NCBI GenBank assembly: GCA_030704615.1
Contig: CM060734.1
Coordinates: 27,420,042 to 27,484,041, forward strand
Direction of reading: 5' to 3'
DNA from: Takakia lepidozioides
Taxonomy: Eukaryota; Streptophyta; Takakiopsida; Takakiales; Takakiaceae
Length of the DNA stretch: 64,000 bases
Below, one piece after another: positions 20,382-31,964 of the stretch. The stretch's first letter is position 1, and every line of letters begins with the position of its first letter. Position numbers and translations under genes: made by a program. The notes beneath the pieces are model-generated. The model was not told the origin of the DNA and made no database searches. It saw nothing but the letters and a program-made list of their open reading frames with translations.

Positions 20382-22280
20382 CATGCTCAGACCAAGGTGT
20401 TAGTAAATCAAACATAAAACTGAAAAACAGAAGGGAGATTGGTTGATAATGTGTACAAGAACCACCAAGTACACTGGTCTAAATCAGAGAGGGAAGATAC
20501 TTATGTCTCGTCGAGACATGGACAAAGACCTGACAAGGTCATTGTAAAATTAACGACAAATCGGCCTCATTATCAACCATTCTTCATTCACAAGTCAGCT
20601 TTATGACAAATCCCAGACTTCAAAGTCAACGAAGTCTCTGGGTGGGGGGGGGGGTGGGAAAAATTAGAGACTCGATTACCACTGTTCATAGCAGGAAACC
20701 GCTGTTCAGCATGCTAAAAAGTGCCATTCATGACATGCCATGTCATTCAGTCTGTATTTCTTGGTCAGCTTACATACCAAGGCATAACCAACCATCCTAC
20801 TTTATCGTTGGCCCAAAAACTAGTATAGTTTTGGGTTCTTTGTATCATGGGACATACCAAAGCGACTGAGCCGTAAGTATCCATGTCCAAATAAAGATCC
20901 ATTGATCACTGTTCATGGCTGGAAATGTCTGTTTGTCTTAAAGAAGCCATTTATGATCATAGAAGGCTTAAGAACAAAATAAGAGCATTTCTTTACATAA
21001 AGAACATCACCAAAGCAGGGTCACGGACTGATATTTGGCAGCTTATACAACAGGGGGTAATCAGCTGCCCTATTTTGCACATCAAGTCACTTATTGACAC
21101 CATGTTTTTTGCCCCCTGATCTGTTTTAGATCTGGGGCTGGTGTGTAATTTCAATGACAGGGTAGAGTAATATTCCGAACGTCCTGAACTCCTTATTTGT
21201 ATAGGTAAGAGGTGTGCCAATGACTTGGGAACAGTGCAAGTATTATTCCATGCCCCAAGACCAAGTTCTATGTCTGGGGTAGGGAAATCATTACCATAAC
21301 AGGCTGTAATCAGATTTACATGCCATGCAATCATCCATAGGAAACACAAAGAATCTGAATTGCTCATCCCATCAGGCCTGCAGGTTACTTTGGTATTATT
21401 TATCCTAAAGCAACTTGAATACAATGCCTGAATCATTCTCTTCGCATCTACCAATGTCTTACCGTTTTGGAAAATAGGTAAACATTCAAGGGCATATAAC
21501 CAAGGACCAGATTTGGCCACAAAAGATCCATCCATATCAGTTTGGCATGGTATCAAGTGTCCTAGAGTAACCGGCTTCTAAAAGAGGCTAAGTTTCCAAT
21601 GCTTGTACATTCAAGAACACTGTCTGGTCATGAAAACAGGTCTGCCCTACATTGTAGCATGTTACCAGATAAATTCTTTAAAGCCATCAGCTTGTCATAT
21701 CATTGCTCCATTGTCACATCAGTATGCCATAGGGAACAAGAGATAGTCGCCCTAATGATTGTCATAAAGTAACAATCGGAAAATCTTATATCAAACTTTT
21801 AGTGTTTACCCACCCCTTGTTTTGGGTAAAACATGTGTACAAAACCAAAGGGGGCAGGTATTGGGACTTAGGTAATGAAGTCTGGCAGGGGTTTACCACC
21901 TGGTTATATTCAGACAAAACATCTACCAGCAGCATATCATAATTGGGTATTTTTTATGGTGCTATAAAGAGCAAAGCCATAACCAGGAGAAACATAGAAA
22001 CATTTGAGCCAAAGAAATGGAACTCATTCTTATCATAAGGTATCTAAATCTGACATAAGGCATCGGCTACAGGGGACCGGCAAACAAGAGTAATGTGCAT
22101 TGACCGGATCATGTATTAGGTGTACACGTCTACTCCAGCAAGCTGTCTTACCGAGGCCTAGCTCAAAACTTCAGCATCCATAAGCCCTATAGATGTTCTA
22201 TGCTTATCTCAGGTACCTTCAAGGATGCCTTGCTCTCCATGCCCAATTAGCCAACATATTTTTGCTGGAGAAGATCTTAC
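20382..22280 (+). repeat. repeat R, copy 1 (1,899 bp)
   Basis: Direct duplicate of 22408-24306 with only a handful of differences (G-tract length near 20645; single substitutions such as GTTCAGC/GTTCAAC). It begins TCATGCTCAG and ends GAAGATCTTAC. No LTR, TIR or enzyme motif was recognised. A 187-codon minus frame (20993-21556) exists but starts with TTG and shows no domain. Pieces of R recur at 16.1, 16.9-17.7 and 53.1 kb, so it is a dispersed repeat of unknown class. Confidence 0.85.
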
Positions 22281-22407
22281 CTTACGAAGGACTTGCTTGT
22301 TCCACACCGTGGTGATGGCGGGAGAGGAGGCTGATGTCTCGTGGCTTTGGCCTTCCCATTGCCTTGGGTTCATCGCTTCAATCAGGAACATATTTGATAA
22401 CCTTTTG
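22281..22407. other. spacer between R copies, contains inverted 74-bp segment
   Basis: 127 bp. About 22321-22404 is the reverse complement of the segment at 20308-20381; the first ~40 bp are unique. Confidence 0.7.
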
Positions 22408-24306
22408 TCATGCTCAGACCAAGGTGTTAGTAAATCAAACATAAAACTGAAAAACAGAAGGGAGATTGGTTGATAATGTGTACAAGAACCACCAAGTACA
22501 CTGGTCTAAATCAGAGAGGGAAGATACTTATGTCTCGTCGAGACATGGACAAAGACCTGACAAGGTCATTGTAAAATTAACGACAAATCGGCCTCATTAT
22601 CAACCATTCTTCATTCACAAGTCAGCTTTATGACAAATCCCAGACTTCAAAGTCAACGAAGTCTCTGGGTGGGGGGGGAGTGGGAAAAATTAGAGACTCG
22701 ATTACCACTGTTCATAGCAGGAAACCGCTGTTCAACATGCTAAAAAGTGCCATTCATGACATGCCATGTCATTCAGTCTGTATTTCTTGGTCAGCTTACA
22801 TACCAAGGCATAACCAACCATCCTACTTTATCGTTGGCCCAAAAACTAGTATAGTTTTGGGTTCTTTGTATCATGGGACATACCAAAGCGACTGAGCCGT
22901 AAGTATCCATGTCCAAATAAAGATCCATTGATCACTGTTCATGGCTGGAAATGTCTGTTTGTCTTAAAGAAGCCATTTATGATCATAGAAGGCTTAAGAA
23001 CAAAATAAGAGCATTTCTTTACATAAAGAACATCACCAAAGCAGGGTCACGGACTGATATTTGGCAGCTTATACAACAGGGGGTAATCAGCTGCCCTATT
23101 TTGCACATCAAGTCACTTATTGACACCATGTTTTTTGCCCCCTGATCTGTTTTAGATCTGGGGCTGGTGTGTAATTTCAATGACAGGGTAGAGTAATATT
23201 CCGAACGTCCTGAACTCCTTATTTGTATAGGTAAGAGGTGTGCCAATGACTTGGGAACAGTGCAAGTATTATTCCATGCCCCAAGACCAAGTTCTATGTC
23301 TGGGGTAGGGAAATCATTACCATAACAGGCTGTAATCAGATTTACATGCCATGCAATCATCCATAGGAAACACAAAGAATCTGAATTGCTCATCCCATCA
23401 GGCCTGCAGGTTACTTTGGTATTATTTATCCTAAAGCAACTTGAATACAATGCCTGAATCATTCTCTTCGCATCTACCAATGTCTTACCGTTTTGGAAAA
23501 TAGGTAAACATTCAAGGGCATATAACCAAGGACCAGATTTGGCCACAAAAGATCCATCCATATCAGTTTGGCATGGTATCAAGTGTCCTAGAGTAACCGG
23601 CTTCTAAAAGAGGCTAAGTTTCCAATGCTTGTACATTCAAGAACACTGTCTGGTCATGAAAACAGGTCTGCCCTACATTGTAGCATGTTACCAGATAAAT
23701 TCTTTAAAGCCATCAGCTTGTCATATCATTGCTCCATTGTCACATCAGTATGCCATAGGGAACAAGAGATAGTCGCCCTAATGATTGTCATAAAGTAACA
23801 ATCGGAAAATCTTATATCAAACTTTTAGTGTTTACCCACCCCTTGTTTTGGGTAAAACATGTGTACAAAACCAAAGGGGGCAGGTATTGGGACTTAGGTA
23901 ATGAAGTCTGGCAGGGGTTTACCACCTGGTTATATTCAGACAAAACATCTACCAGCAGCATATCATAATTGGGTATTTTTTATGGTGCTATAAAGAGCAA
24001 AGCCATAACCAGGAGAAACATAGAAACATTTGAGCCAAAGAAATGGAACTCATTCTTATCATAAGGTATCTAAATCTGACAAAAGGCATCGGCTACAGGG
24101 GACCGGCAAACAAGAGTAATGTGCATTGACCGGATCATGTACTAGGTGTACATGTCTACTCCAGCAAGCTGTCTTACCGAGGCCTAGCTCAAAACTTCAG
24201 CATTCATAAGCCCTATAGATGTTCTATGCTTATCTCAGGTACCTTCAAGGATGCCTTGCTCTCCATGCCCAATTAGCCAACATATTTTTGCTGGAGAAGA
24301 TCTTAC
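22408..24306 (+). repeat. repeat R, copy 2 (1,899 bp)
   Basis: Same boundaries as copy 1. It ends abruptly at GATCTTAC, after which family-A integrase sequence begins in mid-domain. The near identity means a recent duplication or an assembly duplication. Confidence 0.85.
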
Positions 24307-25505
24307 AAGGCTTTACCATACACTATGATAGGAGGAAAACTTTATAAGCTAGGACCTGATGGAGTACTGAAGAGATGTTTGTACCAACATGAAGTCAATA
24401 AGGTTTTGGAGGAAACTCATAAGGGAGTGGTTGGAGGACACTTTGGAGAGGAGACTACCAGTAGAAAGATATTACTTGTAGGATACTGGCGGCCTACATT
24501 GTTCAAGGATGTACACAATTTTTGCAAAAGCTGTGATGAGTGCCAAAGATTAGGACCATTGCAGAGATCAGGGAAGATGGCTTTACATCCTACAATGCCT
24601 ACTGAACCATTCCAGAAATGGGGATTGGATTTTGTTGGCCCAATCAACCCACCTGCAAGAAACACACAGAACAAGTATATAATCACAGCTACTGATTATA
24701 CTACTAAGTGGGTAGAAGCCAAAGGACTGCGAGATAACACAGCGAAATCCACAACTAGATTCTTTATGAGAACATAATCACGAGATTTGGCTGTCCCTTA
24801 GAGTTCATCAGTGATCAGGGGAGTCATTTCATCAATGAGACCATTGAACTACTGACCAAGGAATTTATGATTGTGCATAGGAAGAGCACAACTTATTACC
24901 CACAGGGTAATGGGCAAGCAGAGGCCACCAACAAGATATTGTGCACTATTCTTGCTAAGATAGTTAATGCTAACAGAACGGATTGGGATACAAAGCTGCT
25001 GACAGCTTTGTGGTCTTATAGGACTTCCTATAAAGTCACTACAAAGCATACACCAATTCAATTAGTCTATGGCATGGAAGCTCTACTTCCTGTGGAATTC
25101 TAGCTACCCACCATGAGAACTGAATGGGAAAGGAGAATGGATTTGGAAGATTCAATTAAAGTGAGAAGACATGAATTATATCATGTAGAGGAAGTTCGTG
25201 CCGATACAGCTGATAACATGACCAGAATACAGATGAAAAGGAAAGATCGGTTTGATAAGGCAAAACCTTTAAAACATGAGACTTGGTATTGTGGTTGCAG
25301 AAGAAAGGGAAAATTAAGGCTTCTAAGCTTAAGTCCCCATGGAAAGGACCTTATGTCATACAGAAGATGTATGATAACAACACAGCAATGCTGCAGATCA
25401 TTAACAAGGAGATGCTTGGTAGAGTTAATGCCAACAAACTGAAGGGATACAGTGGTATCCATGATGGACCATTGCAACATGATTTGAATTTCGAAGTAGA
25501 AAAGG
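24307..25505 (+). pseudogene. pol: integrase fragment of family-A element (third copy)
   Basis: Begins inside Pol at [18 protein letters not shown] and then has the zinc domain ([24 protein letters not shown]), the core [19 protein letters not shown], and the C-terminal SPWKGPYVIQKMYDNN. The frames change at about 24777, 25103 and 25280. RT and RNase H are absent because the repeat R copy abuts. More diverged from the 3703-5604 copy than the right copy is. It continues into the aORF of the same element downstream. Confidence 0.85.
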
Positions 25506-26058
25506 AGCAACAGATTGCACCAGCATCACCACCAGATCATGCAGTGCATGCCATAACGCCTCATGTGCATGGTCATATGAGAGAACACAGGGTTCTCACA
25601 GCCAGCATAGACCCACACAGGCCACACAAGCCGCACAAGCTGCACGGGCCATAGGGACGGTGACAGGTGGTCACGAGTTATCAACGATAAAAGGGTCAGT
25701 AAGTAAAAAATACAGTTAAGGGGGCACCCATAGGAAATCTGCCACGGGGCTAGAAAGTGACGGAAGGGTGTTTGGAAGCAAACACGTGGCCTAAAAAGAA
25801 AGGTTTTCCCTATTGCATGTACTGCAAGGGAGAAAACCATCACACTAAACGACAAACGGGGCCGCCAAAGTACCCGCCAGGTACTTCCGCCGTAACTAAT
25901 CCGGAACAAATAAATGCCCCGAGAAGACAGGGTAGTAATAATTCTATCAGAACACCTAGAGGGAAGTTAAGTCAACATTGTGATTATGTTGCCCATTCAA
26001 AAGAATAACGGCCAACGGGGCTGATTCTAAGAATCAAGATCAAGAACCTAAGAGGGTT
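25506..26058 (+). other. integrase-aORF linker of the third family-A copy
   Basis: Contains a few degenerate CACACAAGCC/GCACAAGC units where other copies have the decamer array, then a frame with FPYCMYCKGENHHTKRQ (possible metal-binding remnant) and basic sequence. No independent gene. Confidence 0.4.
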
Positions 26059-26698
26059 ATGAGCGGCAGAGTAGGGGTTATTCCCGATAACCATTGCTTA
26101 GGGAGTGGGAGCATTGAAGGCTATAGTCCTGCAGCTATGGCGGGCGTTACGGATTACACTCTAGCCTTACTCCTTACGCAGTGGCACAAAGATGGGCAGG
26201 ACCACCTGACCTTTTCTCTCACGCATTGCTTGCAAGCACCTCAGGCTTATGTGCAACTACCACTTCCTCTGTGTGTGAACCACACTTTCATGCTTTACGC
26301 GCTTCAGAGTTTCTTGCAATTGTTTTAAACAAGGCCTCCTTGTTTGCCAAGTATGAAGAGAGTGAGAGACATGGACGACATGAGGGTGAAGAGTAGTCTA
26401 GTGCTGCAAAAGAAGAGTATTGCCACTCCACAGGAAATACGTCTCTTGGAGGAATTAAGATTGTAGGGCCTAACACGCAAAGATTGGTCTTTGCATCACA
26501 AAGAGATTATGATACAGTTTATCAGAAACTACGATCCAAGAACGGAGATTACACGAGTCAAGGGGGTTGACATGCAGCTTACACCAGAATACTTGCGAGA
26601 AGTATTTGACTTGCCCAAGGGAGCATAGGCAGTAGAGGAGGACAGAATAGAGTTGCAAGTCACAAATCTTTTTCCTGAGGGCAACTTCCACAAGCGCT
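26059..26698 (+). pseudogene. aORF N-terminal part (third copy)
   Basis: TDYTLALLLTQWHKD and NHTFMLYALQSFLQLF match 2844-3062. After a frame change, MKRVRDMDDMRVKSSLVLQK and VKGVDMQLTPEYLREVFDLP match the N-terminus of the intact aORF. In-frame stops are present (near 26464 and 26626). It breaks off at about 26698 (EGNFHKR), exactly where the inverted block begins. Confidence 0.75.
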
Positions 26699-28546
26699 GA
26701 ATCTCCTCCTACAATTCCTGTACTTCACAATAGACAGTATCTACAGTTACCATTGCAACTTTTTGAATTCGTTCCCTGAATTCTTGGATTTCCTCCTTGC
26801 TCAACTTCTTTGGAACCTTGCCCTCTCTTGGTCCTCCAGTCAACCAGAGCTGCAAAATGTTCTGATCCACTAACTATTGAGTGGAAGTCCTAAGAGCCTG
26901 CTCCTCCCTGAGCTTGTAAGCTTTATTTTGTTGTTCCAACTTCTCTATCATTCTCTGATAGGGGTCCTTTAAGGCTGCATAGGCAGCTGCCAAATTATTG
27001 GCTTCATTCCACGCTCGGTCAGTTAAAGAGAGTTCATTGTCCCGTACTTTGACCTTCGGTGCAATTGTGTAAGTTGCTGGTCCTTTTGTTCATTGTGGTG
27101 CCTCAGCTCCTGGATAGTACTCTCATTGCAACGAATTGTGTTCTCCATGTCCGCAATGAGTTCTCCCTGCTCTAGTGCCCGTGCCTCTGCCCATGCACAC
27201 AGTCCATATTTCTTCTTGACTTCCTCCTCAGCTTGTGTCAACTTAGCCACGAGAGTGGCTATTTGCAGAGTAAATTCTTTGTTGGTTGCTGCCATCCCAG
27301 CATTAATGACTTGCAATGATGCAAGAGTCTGCTCATGCTGGAGTTGCATCTGGTAGAGATGCTGTTTGTGAGCATCTTGTAATTCTCATGTTCAAGGCTT
27401 GCCTTGATTAAATTCTCCTTTTCAAGCTGCAGAGCAGCATTAAACTCTTCTAGGGCTTTCTGTAGTTTGAGACTTGTTTCAACATCTACTCTTGTTACCC
27501 GGTCAGATAGAAGTCTAGCCTCAAACTCCTGTTTGAGCTCTTCTCGTAGGGCTGCTAACTGCGCTGCAGGAACATGAGTTTTGAAATAGTTCCCTAAGAG
27601 ATTGCGGGTTCTGTTCATGGAACTCATGATCATGGCCTGTTGCGGATCTTCCCCTTCACCTGACTGGGGATCTTCCTTATTAACGGCAGCCTGGTGTTGA
27701 GTGGACCCATCTGGGCCAGTGCCCACTTTACTGTGCACCCGCACTCCATGAACTATTGGAGGAGTGGTTTCATCCTGATCCTTTACTTTTTCAGTCACAG
27801 CTTCCTCCAGAGGCATTGCTTCACTGTCAACAGCCATGCTCCCCATGGGCAGTAATGGAAACCTAACCAAAATGGGCTTAATCAACCTAGAGCTCTCATA
27901 GAGGAGATCACCTTGCTCTATGTCTGCTACTATTTGTTCATTGGTAGGTATTTCCAGTCCTTCCTCCTCTGTTGAAATTGGTTCGGGCGTATTGTCAATC
28001 AGAATTACCTACGGGGTGATTCGGACAGATTGTTGCAATGGTTCAAGTTCAGAGGTGACCTCCTCCCCCTATTCCTCCATTTGCTGCTGCTGTGCCTCAG
28101 CCTATTTTGGTGTTGTGGTAACATCCGCCATTGCCAACACAACCTGCTTCTCCGCAAGCTGTTGCACTGCAACCTTCGCAGCCTGCCCTGTTTTCTGCCT
28201 CTTAGTCTTGTCCTGCCTTTCTAGGCCGCCATCACTGTGGGTAGAACTCTGTTCACCAACCTCAGTGGCGTCCATTTCTACTATGCCCATAACCTTGCAT
28301 TCTTCTATAGTAAGTGGGCATGAAGCCTGTATCAATTGTGCAATGACAGGACCAACAACAGCCCAATCTACTTCCTCACCCCTCAGTGCTTGGGCAATCT
28401 CCTCCGCAAAGGACTTGCTGAGATACGTTTGATTTTGTTTCATATTAAACAAAACATTAAGCAGATGTCCTACCTCCCTAAGTCCTGGATACTCTGCCTT
28501 CAAGCAGTTGTACCCTCCAAACTCAAGTGGAGGATTTGAGCTCCAC
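26699..28546 (-). pseudogene. aORF central block, inverted relative to its flanks
   Basis: Reading the minus strand from 28546 gives FGGYNCLKAEYPGLREVGHL, QNQTYLSKSFAEEIAQAL, a variable middle, then DPQQAMIMSSMNRTRNLLGN and the coiled coil (LQKALEEFNAALQLEKENL). This is the order expected for aORF residues after EGNFHK. The plus-strand pieces on both sides continue the protein on either end, so about 1.85 kb was flipped in place. Frameshifts occur at about 27260 and 28100. Confidence 0.8.
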
Positions 28547-28975
28547 AATAGATGAGAGACTATTTGTTCCTGAGGAACAATTGAACGCCAGCTTCTTGCA
28601 GGCTAAGGCTTTGGCCTTCCAAATAATTCCAGCAGACGAGGCGCAGACTATGGAGGCAGCAGGGGGGCCAATAGTTCCCTCATGAAGACAACGTGGATAC
28701 AACATCTCTGGTAACGCAAACATGCCCTGACACATGGTATGATCCCTCGGGTAATGTACCTCGAACTATGGCTGAGCATTCATATTATGATGCTATAATG
28801 TTGCCTTACACCCAAATCCCTCATGTCATGGATCAGATATGGAAGCACTTGACTTCCTACGGAGTCACTATGACATCATTATCATTTGATGCGTCACTGG
28901 TTGCCCCTGTCAACTCGAACTCAAATCTTTGAGTCTGATAAGCCCATTGAAGATCACCACTTTACCCGAAAATCA
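28547..28975 (+). pseudogene. aORF C-terminal part (third copy)
   Basis: RLFVPEEQLNASFLQAKALA, an LPYTQIPHVMDQIWKH block and KPIEDHHFTR match the fourth copy (AFVPEEQLMATYL, MPFTQIPIVMDLAWKE, RPIEDHHFAR). The sequence stops matching at about 28975, where unrelated DNA begins. Confidence 0.7.
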
Positions 28976-29330
28976 TACTGGAGAACAAATCACCTCTTCA
29001 ATGCAACTACGTTGTCGGGTAAGTGCAGACTCTTCTCCATAAAATATGCTAGCACCAACTTCTTGACAACATCCCCGGCGGCTTTGCTGGGGTAATGGTC
29101 TCTGTTGATAGCGCTATCACACTCCGATCCATGTTTCCTCTTTTTCCCTGATGAACTTCCCGTCCCAATGCTAGACCCTGTTCCAGACATTGCTTGGTAT
29201 GGTATGGCAGGAAAATGAAATAAGCTCTTGGAACAAACTACACAAAAATAGATTGTCACTCCCGACGCCCCCCTCAACTGGCCTAAACCCTCCCCCCTCC
29301 CGATATAGCAAATCGGTTTGTGCACCCTTT
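28976..29330 (-). CDS. short ORF of unknown function, possibly the first exon of a transposase
   Basis: The minus strand from an ATG near 29193 reads MSGTGSSIGTGSSSGKKRKH, then KAAGDVVKKLVLAYFMEKSL up to about 28990, where the frame stops near possible splice-like sequence. A Ser/Gly-rich start, a basic KKRKH patch and an amphipathic helix are visible. The family is not recognised. By analogy with 34774-36612 (gene, repeat array, ACGTCA-rich end) it may belong to a DNA transposon ending at 30212. Confidence 0.3.
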
Positions 29331-29440
29331 CGGTCACACGCTGGACGTGACTCCAAACCAATTCTCTCGTCAATTCAAGGATAAAAAACTCAAAAATCAA
29401 GAACGGGGAGTAAAGGTGAGAAAATGGGCAGGAGGCCTAC
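29331..29440. other. short unassigned stretch
   Basis: Links the ORF at 28976-29330 to the GC-rich array; nothing recognised. Confidence 0.3.
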
Positions 29441-30060
29441 CCTTTTATACCCCCTCCACCCCCCCCCCCCCCATACCCCCATACCCAACGCTCCACCCGC
29501 AACCCGCCACATGGCGGTCGTCCATCCCACACGCGGCGGTGGACATGCGCCCGCCACGTGGTGCTGTTCCCGCCAGCGACCGCGCTTGGCGGTTGTTCGG
29601 CCACCCACCCTGCCACGTGCTGGTATTGCAGCCGTGGCTCGCCCGGCGACCACACGTGGCGGTTGTTCTCACGCCGGCGACCTGCACATGGCGGTCGTCC
29701 CGCCCACCCCACCGGGCACCCCCCCCTGCCGACCTTGGTCGCCGGTGGCCTTCCGGGCGCTTGGCGGTCGCCTGGCCGCCACCTCACCGGAGGCGACCGG
29801 CGCTTGATGATGCCCTGCCGCCACCTCATAGGAGGCGACCGCCACCATGGCGGCCTTCTGTGTGGCCACCTCAGGCGCCTCGAAGGCGACCGCCATGGTT
29901 GCGGTCGTCGAGATCACCACCACGTCCGGCAGAGTGGCGACCGCCACTAGGGCGGGTGCTTGCCTTGCCACCTCACCCGACTCCGGGGCGACCGACACTG
30001 GGGCGGTCGCGGTCCTCGCCAGCTCACTGGTTCCAAGGTGACCGCCACTTTGGCGTCACA
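29441..30060. repeat. GC-rich array of GGCGACCGCCA-like motifs
   Basis: About 600 bp of very GC-rich DNA with many copies, in both orientations, of GGCGACCGCCA / TGGCGGTCG and GCCACCTCA; a C tract lies at 29459-29472. Long open frames here on both strands are products of composition, not genes. Its position beside an ACGTCA-rich terminus resembles the hairpin array at 35753-36385. Confidence 0.6.
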
Positions 30061-30139
30061 CTTGCCACCTCCTTTGGGCTCGCCGACAATTGTGCCATAC
30101 TATCTAAGGACGTGGCAATGTTTTACCCATGTCTTTACC

Positions 30140-30212
30140 TACTGACGTGACGTGGGACCCAAATCCCGTCAGTGTCGCCGACGCCGACGTCACGTCACGT
30201 CACGTCGGCCTG
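30140..30212. mobile_element. candidate hAT-like terminus (ACGTCA-rich)
   Basis: The sequence contains TGACGTGACGTGG and CGACGTCACGTCACGTCACG and ends CGGCCTG. Read from the right it starts CAGGCCGACGTGACG. It shares the ACGTCACGTCAGT arrangement with the better supported hAT end at 36530-36612. The left end and target duplication were not identified. Confidence 0.3.
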
Positions 30213-31080
30213 CAATCGGGATTGTCCCGATGTTGCATCCTGCTTTCCGCGATATCTCATCGCTGTACAAACTACTTCTAACAATTGCCAAGACTTCTCC
30301 CATGTGAGCCTACTGGACTTGAAAGAGAGGAGAACAGATAGATCGCAACCTATATTTCAAACAGCCGCTCTGTATGTTCGAACAGGTCCACCTTGCCATT
30401 ATTGGTATCAATTCGGCAGCCTATCCTGCTGTCGATGCAGCCTCCTACGGTCATCTTGACGCCAGAGTTCCTCTCCATGATTGTCGTAGACTCTGTCTAA
30501 GTTCCTAAGTGCTTTACCAACGACTTCCCAATAACTAACAATTTGTCATATTTTGGCAGTACAACGCCGAAACTGCCTGTCTAAAGATCGAAAACAATCT
30601 GAAAAGAAAAATATACCATTATATGCATCTATACATTAGTTATGTCTTCAAGGAAGGCTGTTCAAATCACGAATATTGTCATACGATCATAGAAGAAGTA
30701 GAATACTGGATACCCAAAGACTTGTTACAAGTCAGATACACAGAAAAGGACAAATGGTATTATTGTGCACATTAAAAGATTGGTGATCAATCAGTAAAGA
30801 AAGATTAAGTCGTGCTACGGCATCTGGCAGGGTGGTGTAATCTTGAAGAAACGATAGAGACCACTGAAATTTTCCTTACTGACATACCAACGCTTAGGAG
30901 AGGGTAATTAAAAGAAATCCATATATGATGTGGGAATGAATGAAGAAACAGGGAAAAATCTAAGCAAGACAAAACTGAAAGATTAGAAAGATATGTAGGA
31001 GGAAGGGAAGCTCGATTAAGATTAGAGTTCCCAGAATTGCAGAACTTTAATATTCTCCATCTGGACAAGGAGGTTTACTA
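30213..31080. other. unassigned DNA
   Basis: No open frame with recognisable motifs on either strand and no obvious repeat structure. Confidence 0.4.
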
Positions 31081-31964
31081 TTTCATGAGCCAGAAACCAT
31101 GAGCCATGAGCCATGAGCCGCATGAGCCGTGAGCCGAAGTCTACGACACGCCGTTTTCATGAGCGGACTTGTCCAAATTTGGAAACGCGGCAAATTAAAA
31201 AGTATTAAAATAGTAGTTTTTAATTTGACATTGACTATTTTGGAATTTCCAGATCCTGTAATGCGGCGAAGATATGTGGTGAGCAACAATGTGGCTCATG
31301 GTTTCGTAAGTCTGCTCATGGAAAAAACCCACCGTGCAACAAAAAATCCAGTATCCCACAGCAAAATGACGCCGTATACTGGCGTGTATAGAATATTCTG
31401 CGGTTTTATATGCCCTAACTTTGGAATGAAGCTGACCCTTTTCTCGCGATTGTATGATCCCCATGCAACAACACGGTCTGCAGTGCTTAAAAAAATCTTG
31501 CTTCTTCCTGCATTCTGTGGGAAAGGTTTTGCCACTCCACTGCAAAATGCGGTGCCATATTTCGATCCACACGTGCGAAATTTCGAAGGAGTTCACTGTT
31601 GTGGGCAGTCAGCGCCCAGAACACTCGGTACGACTATCTTACTATGACCAAACTAGGTGCTGGTAGCGGCGGTCACAGTACTTTGAAATGCGGCGCCGCA
31701 TTTCCTTGTTGGGCGTCGAATAAGGTATGCAAAGTTTGGGGTCAGAAGAAAAGTTACAAGCCCAAAAACAATTCCATGCACGTGGAAACAGAAGGCAATG
31801 ACATATTAGTATACTAGTAAGACAAAAATGCATACTGGTATGAGAGACACAACTCGAACTGTTTTCTTGCCAAAGTCAGAGGTACTTGTAGCAGTATAGT
31901 TCAACTATAACTGAAACTTTGGAAAGGATGGGCGTAATATTGTCTTGTGCCCCGAAAATCAAGC
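31081..31964. other. unassigned DNA with CATGAGCC repeats
   Basis: 31087-31134 holds six close copies of CATGAGCC/GTGAGCC. The rest (to 31964) has open frames on both strands (for example 31129-31647 plus) without recognisable motifs. Confidence 0.4.

Noticed and set aside
20993-21556. 187-codon frame repeated at 23019-23582
   Set aside because: Starts with TTG, shows no domain, and is repeated only because the whole 1.9 kb is duplicated.
29320-30150. 276-codon plus frame and overlapping frames on both strands
   Set aside because: Extreme GC content opens all frames; no motifs and no start context.
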